Shown one piece after another: positions 15,675-22,304 of a DNA stretch of 64,000 nt. Made by a program: the position numbers and the translations under genes. Numbering within the stretch: the first letter of the stretch is position 1; the number at the start of each line of letters is the position of its first letter. Source of the stretch: Acidobacteriaceae bacterium (lineage in GTDB: Bacteria > Acidobacteriota > Terriglobia > Terriglobales > Acidobacteriaceae); the NCBI GenBank assembly GCA_028283625.1, contig JAPWKG010000006.1:1-64000 (forward strand). Reading direction: 5' to 3'. The notes beneath the pieces are model-generated. The model made no database searches, was not told where the DNA came from, and was given only the letters and a program-made list of their open reading frames with translations.

Positions 15675-16535
15675 ATGCTCATTCGCTTGCTTCCTCTCAT
15701 CGCTCTCGCCACACTCACCAGCTCTGCGCTTGCAGCCAGCGGCACCTTTACCCGCACGCTCACAGCCTCAGACCACCCTGACATCTACGTTTCTTCCGGC
15801 TCCGGCAACATCCGTATTCATCCCGGCTCCGGCACGCAGGTTGAGATTGTAGGCCACGTGCACGCAAGCTGGGGCGCTACAGGAAACGTGCAGGCCCGCA
15901 TCGACCGCATCGTCAGCGATCCTCCCATTACGCAGAGTGGAGATGCGATTCACATCGGCGAAAGCAATGATCGTTCGCTGTTCAACAACATTAGCGTGGA
16001 TTATGAAGTCAGCGTCCCGGCCAATGCCGCGCTGAACCTCCGCTCCGGATCCGGCGATGTCGAAGCCGAAAGTGTCGGTCGCTTTCTGGCCGCCAGCTCC
16101 GGCTCCGGTTCTGTTCGGGGCCACGGCATTCACGGACCCGCCGAGCTTGAAACCGGCTCAGGCGACATCGAGCTGGAAGACACCGCCCCCGGCAACGTCA
16201 AGACTCGCACCGGCTCCGGATCCATCCGTGTTCACGGCATCGACGGCAACTTCCAGGCCCGCACCGGCTCAGGCGACATTGAAGCCGACGGCCACCTGAC
16301 CGGCGCTTCGAGCCTTGCGACCGGCTCCGGATCAGTTCGTCTTCACCTTGCCGCCAGCTCGCGCTTCAATCTCGAAGCCGCAACCGGCTCAGGCAGCATT
16401 CGCGTCAACTTCCCCGGCTACACGCAGGGCAACGATACCGGCTCTCGCCACCACCTCACCACCAGCATCAACGGCGGTGGAGATCCAATCGCGATTCGGA
16501 CCGGCTCAGGCGATATCGAGCTCAGCGCACGCTAA
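15675..16535 (+). CDS. Secreted DUF4097-like beta-repeat protein
   Basis: 286 residues with a signal peptide (about 1-20, cleaved after ALAAS). The body is a series of short beta-strand repeats: motifs such as TGSGDIE, TGSGSIR and SGSGSVR recur about every 18-21 residues from residue 30 to the end, typical of DUF4097/putative autotransporter-adhesin beta-helices. AAGGACT precedes the ATG. It follows the adaptor gene by 29 bases and may be co-transcribed with it. Function is unknown; the family is often linked to envelope or adhesin roles. No catalytic motif is visible. Confidence 0.75.
   Translation: MLIRLLPLIALATLTSSALAASGTFTRTLTASDHPDIYVSSGSGNIRIHPGSGTQVEIVGHVHASWGATGNVQARIDRIVSDPPITQSGDAIHIGESNDRSLFNNISVDYEVSVPANAALNLRSGSGDVEAESVGRFLAASSGSGSVRGHGIHGPAELETGSGDIELEDTAPGNVKTRTGSGSIRVHGIDGNFQARTGSGDIEADGHLTGASSLATGSGSVRLHLAASSRFNLEAATGSGSIRVNFPGYTQGNDTGSRHHLTTSINGGGDPIAIRTGSGDIELSAR
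16150..16530 (+). repeat. Degenerate tandem repeats coding for Gly-Ser-Gly turns
   Basis: ACCGGCTC followed by AGGCGACAT or CGGATC recurs six times at intervals of roughly 50-115 bases. The repeats encode the turns of the beta-helix in the DUF4097-like gene. Confidence 0.7.
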
Positions 16536-16573
16536 CGCGGCTCAAACGGCACAAACGCAAGCCTGAAACTCCT

Positions 16574-16605
16574 AACGGCGCACACTCTGCTCGAGGTGCG
16601 CCGTT
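16574..16605 (+). terminator. Terminator after the DUF4097-like gene
   Basis: Perfect ten-base arms AACGGCGCAC and GTGCGCCGTT around a 12-base loop, followed by CTGCTTTCCCC. Confidence 0.65.
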
Positions 16606-16628
16606 CTGCTTTCCCCTCTACAACGCTC

Positions 16629-16634
16629 TACACT
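16629..16634 (+). promoter_or_regulatory. TANNNT hexamer 6 nt before the gph-like start
   Basis: TACACT ends six bases before the ATG at 16641; no Shine-Dalgarno sequence lies in the gap. Predicts a leaderless mRNA. No clear -35 element. Confidence 0.45.
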
Positions 16635-16640
16635 AAGCAC

Positions 16641-17360
16641 ATGTCGTCATCTCTTCGCCTGCTTGTCTTCGACCTGGACGGCACTCTGATCGACTCCTCA
16701 GAGGACCTGACCAACTCCGTCAACGCCATGCTCGTGCACCTGGGCAAGTCCCCGCTGCCGCACGCCGTCATCTCCAGCTACATCGGCGATGGAGCGGCCA
16801 TGCTCGTTCGACGTGCTCTGGGAGACCCCGGCGATGCAGACTCTGCCGCACCGGCCCACGACGAAGAGTTCCAGACTGCCTTTCGCTACTTCCTCAGCTA
16901 CTACCGTGAACACAAGCTGGACAACACGCGCCCTTACCCCGGTGTACTCGACGCTCTGCAAACCCTCAGGGCCCTCTTCCCGAACGCCTCCATGGCGATT
17001 CTGACCAACAAGCCCGTAGGTCCTTCACGCGACATCTGCGATGCACTCGGCCTGAGCCCCTACTTCTTCCAGAACTACGGCGGCGACAGCTTCCCCACCA
17101 AGAAGCCTGACCCAACCGGCCTGCTGCAGCTCATCCAGGAAGCTTCCGCACTGCAAGGTCAACCGCTCCTCCCCGACGAGGTGGTCATGATCGGTGACTC
17201 GGACGTCGATGTCCTCACCGCACGCCGTGCTTCTACCCGTGCTCTCGGTTGTTCGTACGGCTTGGCGCCTTACTCTCTTACACTTGCGGAGCCGGACAGC
17301 ATTGTGGCCACTCCTTCGGAGTGGCCAGCAGCCCTGCAACATCTCTTTTCTCAGTCTTAA
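16641..17360 (+). CDS. gph: HAD-family phosphatase, phosphoglycolate phosphatase-like
   Basis: 239 residues. HAD motif I is VFDLDGTLIDSS (Asp nucleophile about residue 10), motif II MAILTNKP, motif III Lys in TKKPDP, and motif IV MIGDSDVDV. The helical cap between motifs I and II (about 20-90) fits the Gph/PGP subfamily, which hydrolyses 2-phosphoglycolate formed in DNA repair or oxygenation. The exact substrate cannot be fixed from sequence. The start lies six bases after a TACACT hexamer. Its stop shares a TTAA with the stop of the convergent hydrolase gene. Confidence 0.85.
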   Translation: MSSSLRLLVFDLDGTLIDSSEDLTNSVNAMLVHLGKSPLPHAVISSYIGDGAAMLVRRALGDPGDADSAAPAHDEEFQTAFRYFLSYYREHKLDNTRPYPGVLDALQTLRALFPNASMAILTNKPVGPSRDICDALGLSPYFFQNYGGDSFPTKKPDPTGLLQLIQEASALQGQPLLPDEVVMIGDSDVDVLTARRASTRALGCSYGLAPYSLTLAEPDSIVATPSEWPAALQHLFSQS

Positions 17361-18103
17361 CCGACAGCAAGCGTGCGGTGAAACAGATCCAGCGCCAAGC
17401 CCATCGTGGAGCGCGCAAGCTCAGGATCAAACCGCACGCCTTCATCGCGCAGGAACGCATGAGCACCGTTCACCTCATGCCAGTTCAGCTTCGTTCCCAC
17501 TTCGTTGAGCCGGTTCAGAATCATCATCCGGCCTTCGGTTGAAATGTGCGGATCCTGCCGCCCCCAGGCCATCAGCAACTCGCCCTTGATATCGCCTGCG
17601 CGCTCCAGCGAGTTATCGTTCATCCCAGCGCCGAGGCTGCGCTTGTGAATGTCGGTGGCGTAGAAGCAAACCGTGCCGCGCACCTGTTCGTTCATCGCGG
17701 CACGAAACGCAAGATGCCCACCGATGCAGATCCCCATCACTCCAACCCGTCCCGTACCGTCCTCACGGGATGCCAGGTGTTCCAGGACTGCGCGCGCATC
17801 TGCGTCATACGCAGAGATCGGCTTGGTCGTTTTCAACTCATTACCACGATCCGAGCCAGCCTGATCGTAGGCCAACACCGTCCCTGCGGGTTCGTACTCG
17901 TGATAGATCTCAGGCGCGGCCACAATATAGCCATGCCCTGCCAGCTGTGCAGCCAACCGGCGAACCGGGGCCGTAATCTGGAAGATTTCGCTGAAGAGCA
18001 AAATCCCGGGATACTTGCCCGCCGCCGCAGGGCGCAGAATGTGCGTGCGCATGGGGCCGGTAGGCGTCTCAAGCTCGACGTATTCGTTATCGACAATGAC
18101 CAT
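17357..18103 (-). CDS. Dienelactone hydrolase-family protein
   Basis: 248 residues of an alpha/beta hydrolase. The nucleophile is Cys in GVMGICIGGHLAF, with Asp in WGRQDPHI and His in NGAHAFLRD, the Cys-Asp-His triad of dienelactone hydrolases. There is no signal peptide, so it is cytoplasmic. The natural substrate is uncertain, since many members do not act on dienelactones. The ATG at 18103 follows a TAGACT hexamer by six bases. It is convergent with the gph-like gene. Confidence 0.87.
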   Translation of the reverse strand: MVIVDNEYVELETPTGPMRTHILRPAAAGKYPGILLFSEIFQITAPVRRLAAQLAGHGYIVAAPEIYHEYEPAGTVLAYDQAGSDRGNELKTTKPISAYDADARAVLEHLASREDGTGRVGVMGICIGGHLAFRAAMNEQVRGTVCFYATDIHKRSLGAGMNDNSLERAGDIKGELLMAWGRQDPHISTEGRMMILNRLNEVGTKLNWHEVNGAHAFLRDEGVRFDPELARSTMGLALDLFHRTLAVG

Positions 18104-18109
18104 GCCGTT

Positions 18110-18115
18110 AGTCTA
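18110..18115 (-). promoter_or_regulatory. TANNNT hexamer 6 nt before the hydrolase start
   Basis: TAGACT on the minus strand, six bases before the ATG at 18103, with no Shine-Dalgarno sequence between. Predicts a leaderless mRNA. Confidence 0.45.
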
Positions 18116-18162
18116 CCCAACCCGGCACGGCGACGTGGTGCTCGGGGCGCAAAGAAGCCGCG

Positions 18163-18954
18163 CTAGCTCCGCAACACAAAGCCGGAACGCATCTCATCTC
18201 CTGCAGCGGCGAACTGCACCACCAGGCAGGTAATGTTGTCCGAGCCTCCCGTTGCCTTCGCCTCTTCGATCAGCAACCGGCAGCCTTCCATCGCACTCTG
18301 GTGCGGCGTGCTCAGAATCCGTGCGATCTCCGTATCAGGAACATGCCGGGTCAAGCCATCCGTCGTGAGCAGAAAAGCATCGCCTTCCTGCAGCGGCTCC
18401 TCGAAGAGATCCGGCATCACATCCTCTTCAACACCAATAGCCCGTGTAATCACAGACTGCATCGAGGAGGTACTCGCTTCGAGCGGAGTCATCATGCCCA
18501 ACCGCACGCTCTCCGCAACGTAGGAGTGATCCGCTGTCAATTGATGGGCCGTCCCGCCGCGCACCAGATAGCCGCGGCTGTCGCCCACATTCACCAGCGT
18601 CAAATGATCCCCTGTCACCTGTGCGCTCACAAGCGTTGTCCCCATGCCGCGATACCGCGCATCGTACTCGGCACGCATACGCACCGCGCGGTTGGCCGCC
18701 AGCGTCGCTCGCAACACCGCGTTTCGAATCCACTCGACATTGCCCGAGCCACCAGGCAGCATCAGCTCCTGCCGTGCCGTGGCCATGAACGTCTGCGTGG
18801 CAAGACCACTTGCGACTTCTCCACCCGCCGCGCCGCCCATGCCATCGCACACCACATAGAGCCCCAGCGCATCGTCCAGTGCAAAGCTGTCCTGATTCGT
18901 CTTCCGTACGAGACCAATATCCGTCTTGGCTGCAGACTTCACTCGTAACGACAC
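18163..18954 (-). CDS. PP2C-type serine/threonine protein phosphatase
   Basis: 263 residues. All main PP2C motifs are visible: TNQDSF, VVCDGMGGAAGGEVAS (metal-binding Asp), GMGTTL, VNVGDSRGYLVRGG, FLLTTDGLTRHV and GGSDNITCLVV. It is a stand-alone cytosolic catalytic domain, like Stp/PrpC enzymes that reverse Ser/Thr kinase phosphorylation. I chose GTG 18954 because GAGGAG lies nine bases upstream and the family starts there; the frame is open further upstream without similarity. No kinase gene is adjacent. A TATACT hexamer at 19007-19012 may be its -10. Confidence 0.92.
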   Translation of the reverse strand: MSLRVKSAAKTDIGLVRKTNQDSFALDDALGLYVVCDGMGGAAGGEVASGLATQTFMATARQELMLPGGSGNVEWIRNAVLRATLAANRAVRMRAEYDARYRGMGTTLVSAQVTGDHLTLVNVGDSRGYLVRGGTAHQLTADHSYVAESVRLGMMTPLEASTSSMQSVITRAIGVEEDVMPDLFEEPLQEGDAFLLTTDGLTRHVPDTEIARILSTPHQSAMEGCRLLIEEAKATGGSDNITCLVVQFAAAGDEMRSGFVLRS

Positions 18955-19265
18955 GCCAACGGACTCCTCAGAAAAAAGACAGCGGCCGCGGAACCCGCTT
19001 TCGCCCAGTATAGTCAGCCACTTCCTCGCTCGGCGATCGCTGGCCGAACAAATCACATCCTGCAGCGTTCGCACACCGCACATCCTGCGCCTATTCATCA
19101 CATCACGCAAACGCAGGCCCGCTCTACGACGCCACCAACAATCAAAGGATAGATCGATAGAGTCGTTTACTCATTATGGTCCAAACATCAATTCCTGGTG
19201 ATTTCTCCCCACGTCAGGACCATCCTTGCTGGGATATCGCAAAACAGACGACGAAAGAGGCCGCT
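18955..19265. other. Divergent intergenic region between the PP2C and porin genes
   Basis: About 310 bases. Both reading frames stay open into this region, but the extensions show no family similarity. A TATACT (minus strand, 19007-19012) is a candidate -10 for the phosphatase gene, and AAAGAGG (19254-19260) is the porin Shine-Dalgarno. Nothing else recognised. Confidence 0.5.
19007..19012 (-). promoter_or_regulatory. Candidate -10 element of the PP2C gene
   Basis: TATACT on the minus strand, about 52 bases before the GTG at 18954, giving a leader that includes the GAGGAG. No good -35 seen. Confidence 0.4.
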
Positions 19266-21002
19266 GTGAACTCTCGCAACACAACCGCGTTGATTGCGCT
19301 CTTCTCCTGCGTGGTTCCCCTCTCCGCACAAACCACACGCGCCAAGAAGCATGTGCCGATCCATAAGCCCAGCCTGCAGGAGCAGATCTCCGAGCTGCAG
19401 CGCGAGATGCGCCAGCAACACGATGACATGCAGGCTCAGATCAACAGCCTGAAGCAGCAGCTCACCGAAAAGCAGGCCGAAGCCGAAACAGCCAGCGCGG
19501 CGGTCCTCAGCACACAGCAACAGGCGGCCACCACACAGGCGCAGGCTCTTGCACAGGCGCAGCAGAACGCAGCCGCCGTAGCCAACCTGCAGGAAAGCGT
19601 TGCCAGCACCAACACGCTGCTGGAAAAGGTCTCCACCGAACAGCTCTCGCTCAAGCGCGCGGTCGAGTCGCCGCTTGCGATCCACTACAAAGGTTTGACC
19701 CTCACTCCGGGCGGCTTCATCGCCGGGGAAAGTGTCTGGCGTCAGCGAGCCATGCATGCCGACATCTACACGGACTACAACCTCGCGCCCTACCCCACTT
19801 CAGGCGACGCACACATCTCCGAGTGGGTCCCCTCGGCCCGTCAATCGCGCTTCTCTCTGCTCGCTGAAGGTAAGGCAGGACCACTGCAGCTGAAGGCTTA
19901 TCTTGAGACCGACTTTCTCTCCGCCGGCACCACCTCCAACCAGCTGCAAACCAACAGCTACACCCTGCGCATGCGACAAGCCTGGCTTCAGGCCACAACC
20001 GGCCGCACCACCTTCAACGCCGGGCAGATGTGGACCCTCGCAACGGAGAACAAAAAAGCTGCCCTCGCCGGGCAGGAGGCTCTTCCCCTCACCATCGACA
20101 ACAACTTCAACGTCGGCACCACCTGGCTTCGCCAAATGGGCTATCGCGTACAGCACGAGTTCACACCCGCTGTCACCCTGGCCGTCTCGCTTGAAAACGC
20201 ACAGTATCAATTCTCTGCCAACAACGCTCCCAAGAACTTCTTCTTCGGCGCGCCAGGCGCCTTCCAGGGCCTGAACAACCAGACGTTCAACTACACAGAT
20301 CAGCTCGCTCCGGACATCCTCGTCAAAGCCTCCTTCGATCCCGGCTGGGGCCACTACGAAATCGCTGGCATCGGACGCTTCTTCCGCGACCGTTACTACC
20401 CCTCAGCCGTCAGCGGAGAAGGTGCGCGCAACGATACCAAGTTCGGCGGCGGCTTCGTCGCCAACGCGCGTATGCCACTCACCCACACCTTCGACCTCGG
20501 TCTCCACCTGACCGCCGGAGACGGCACCGGCCGTTACGGCGCCTCGCTGCTGCCCGACATCACCGTACACCCCGACGGCACGCTCGAACCGCTGCGGAAC
20601 GCGCAGGGTCTCGTCTCGCTCGAAGCTCACCCCACCAAGAAGCTCGACCTCTACGGGTACGCCGGCACGGAGTACGTACAGCGCACGTATTATCTCGATG
20701 CAAACGGGACCGAGGTCGGCTATGGCGTTCCGAGCCAGAACAACTCCGGCTGCAACAGCGAAGCGCCGCCCTCCTCCAACACCGGCTTTGCTCCGGGAAG
20801 CGGCACCTGCGTCGGCAACACGCGTAACCTCACGGAAGGCCAGACAGGCTTCTGGTATCGCCCTTACACCGGCACGGCAGGCAAGCTTCAGTTCGGCGCA
20901 GCGTATGCCTACTTCTACCGCGTCGGATGGACCGGCGTTGGCGGCGCTCCCAAATCCGTCAACAACATGGTCTACACCAGCGTGCGCTACTTCCTGCCCT
21001 AA
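19266..21002 (+). CDS. DcaP-like outer-membrane porin
   Basis: 578 residues from GTG 19266 (AAAGAGG upstream). A signal peptide (about 1-22, ending PLSAQ) is followed by a coiled coil rich in Gln, Ala and Glu (about 35-135), then an outer-membrane beta barrel of alternating aromatic strands (for example LAIHYKGLTLTPGGFIAGE) closing with VYTSVRYFLP. The layout of coiled coil plus barrel fits trimeric DcaP-like porins, which admit negatively charged small molecules. The Pro-Phe type terminal residue is absent but the last strand is barrel-like. It stands alone between a divergent and a convergent gene. Confidence 0.8.
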   Translation: MNSRNTTALIALFSCVVPLSAQTTRAKKHVPIHKPSLQEQISELQREMRQQHDDMQAQINSLKQQLTEKQAEAETASAAVLSTQQQAATTQAQALAQAQQNAAAVANLQESVASTNTLLEKVSTEQLSLKRAVESPLAIHYKGLTLTPGGFIAGESVWRQRAMHADIYTDYNLAPYPTSGDAHISEWVPSARQSRFSLLAEGKAGPLQLKAYLETDFLSAGTTSNQLQTNSYTLRMRQAWLQATTGRTTFNAGQMWTLATENKKAALAGQEALPLTIDNNFNVGTTWLRQMGYRVQHEFTPAVTLAVSLENAQYQFSANNAPKNFFFGAPGAFQGLNNQTFNYTDQLAPDILVKASFDPGWGHYEIAGIGRFFRDRYYPSAVSGEGARNDTKFGGGFVANARMPLTHTFDLGLHLTAGDGTGRYGASLLPDITVHPDGTLEPLRNAQGLVSLEAHPTKKLDLYGYAGTEYVQRTYYLDANGTEVGYGVPSQNNSGCNSEAPPSSNTGFAPGSGTCVGNTRNLTEGQTGFWYRPYTGTAGKLQFGAAYAYFYRVGWTGVGGAPKSVNNMVYTSVRYFLP

Positions 21003-21015
21003 CGTCGTTCGTAAC

Positions 21016-21049
21016 AGGAGTAGACCCGGAACCACCCGGGTTTACTCCT
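21016..21049. terminator. Bidirectional terminator between the porin and acyltransferase genes
   Basis: 14-base arms (AGGAGTAGACCCGG and CCGGGTTTACTCCT, one G-U pair) with a six-base loop. It serves the convergent genes and overlaps the acyltransferase stop codon. Confidence 0.7.
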
Positions 21050-22238
21050 ACCTTGTCGAAACCGCAGCCTTTGCCGTGCCCTCCGCGTACGGGAGCAGCC
21101 TCTTCAGACGCAGAAACGGCTTCTCATAAAGCTCGTACGACACAATCGCAGCAAGCAAAGACACGGCCACGATCGCACTCCCGGTCAGAAAAACCGCCAT
21201 CGCAGCGCTCCCTGAGCCGTGCTTCTGCAACCACGCTCGCCAGCACGAACCCCAAAGTCCCAGGAAGATGTAGTGGAAGACATAGAGCCCATAGCTGTAG
21301 CGCCCCAGCCGCCGCAGCGGCATCCACCGCAACAGGCGGCTCACCTCTCCTTCAGGCCGTAGCGCCAGCGCAACAAAGCCCACGCACGCCAGCGAATACG
21401 CCAGGAACGACAACGTATACGCGCTACTGCCCACTACATACGAGTGCGGCACAAACCTCCCGGCATGATCGCACAGCAAAGCCAGCACCAACCCGCCGCT
21501 CAGCAACCACGCTGCAGAACGCAGCACCGCCGCACGCCAGCGCGACTCCACCAGCATGGCCAGCGCTCCGCCGCCCAGTAACGTGTCCAACCGGCAGATC
21601 GTCATGCCATGAACATCCTCGGCCACCCGCCCATGCGTCACCAGAACAAACCGCAGCACCAGGCTCAGCAAGGCACCCATGACACAGGCACGAAACACAT
21701 TTCTGCGCGAGACCAGCACCGAGATCAGCAGCGGCCACACCAGGTAGAACTGCTCCTCCACCGCCAGCGTCCAGAAGTGCAGCAGCGGCAATTGGGAAGG
21801 CCCCTCGTAGTACCAGATCTGCGGCGTCAGCACGGAGGTGTTTTGCAGATACAGCGCCAGCGAGATCAGCTCATGGCCATATTGCTTTCCACCCCACCAA
21901 ACTGTGGCGGCGAAAACCAGCAGCACGCCGTAGTACAGCGGAGCAATGCGCAGGACGCGACGCAGGTAAAAATTCCGGAAAAAGTGCGGGTCTCCCACCG
22001 AATCCACCAGGATGCCGGTGATCAAAAATCCGGAAAGCACAAAGAAGAGCACCACGCCCACACCGGCAAAGTGCAGAAAACCCTGCACTTCACTACCCCA
22101 ATGCGTGCTCGCAGGCAGCGTATACACGTGGGCCAGCATCACGCCCAGCACCGCGACTCCCCGCACTCCATCCAACGCCGGCACATGGCGCTGCAACAAA
22201 CCACCCCCGGCAGGCGCCGGGTTTTCGAACTGCCTCAT
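21048..22238 (-). CDS. Membrane acyltransferase (acyltransferase-3 family, OafA-like)
   Basis: 396 residues with about ten membrane helices. The N-terminus has the family signature PALDGVRGVAVLGVMLAHVY (catalytic His about residue 37), followed by FFVLSGFLITGIL and the Arg-rich FYLRRVLRIAPLYY, then WTLAVEEQFYLVWPL. Such enzymes O-acetylate surface sugars or other envelope molecules using cytosolic acyl donors. The substrate is unknown and no glycosyltransferase cluster adjoins. The ATG at 22238 follows a TACCCT hexamer by seven bases; a long upstream extension was rejected. Confidence 0.88.
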   Translation of the reverse strand: MRQFENPAPAGGGLLQRHVPALDGVRGVAVLGVMLAHVYTLPASTHWGSEVQGFLHFAGVGVVLFFVLSGFLITGILVDSVGDPHFFRNFYLRRVLRIAPLYYGVLLVFAATVWWGGKQYGHELISLALYLQNTSVLTPQIWYYEGPSQLPLLHFWTLAVEEQFYLVWPLLISVLVSRRNVFRACVMGALLSLVLRFVLVTHGRVAEDVHGMTICRLDTLLGGGALAMLVESRWRAAVLRSAAWLLSGGLVLALLCDHAGRFVPHSYVVGSSAYTLSFLAYSLACVGFVALALRPEGEVSRLLRWMPLRRLGRYSYGLYVFHYIFLGLWGSCWRAWLQKHGSGSAAMAVFLTGSAIVAVSLLAAIVSYELYEKPFLRLKRLLPYAEGTAKAAVSTR

Positions 22239-22245
22239 GTGCCGG

Positions 22246-22251
22246 AGGGTA
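22246..22251 (-). promoter_or_regulatory. TANNNT hexamer 7 nt before the acyltransferase start
   Basis: TACCCT on the minus strand, seven bases before the ATG at 22238, no Shine-Dalgarno sequence between. Predicts a leaderless mRNA. Confidence 0.4.
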
Positions 22252-22292
22252 CCACGCGACAAAGAGGCTAACTTCCTCGGCTCGTACGCATC

Positions 22293-22298
22293 TAAACT
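22293..22298 (+). promoter_or_regulatory. TANNNT hexamer 6 nt before the 889-residue gene
   Basis: TAAACT ends six bases before the ATG at 22305, no Shine-Dalgarno sequence between. Predicts a leaderless mRNA. Confidence 0.45.
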
Positions 22299-22304
22299 CG
22301 CAAC

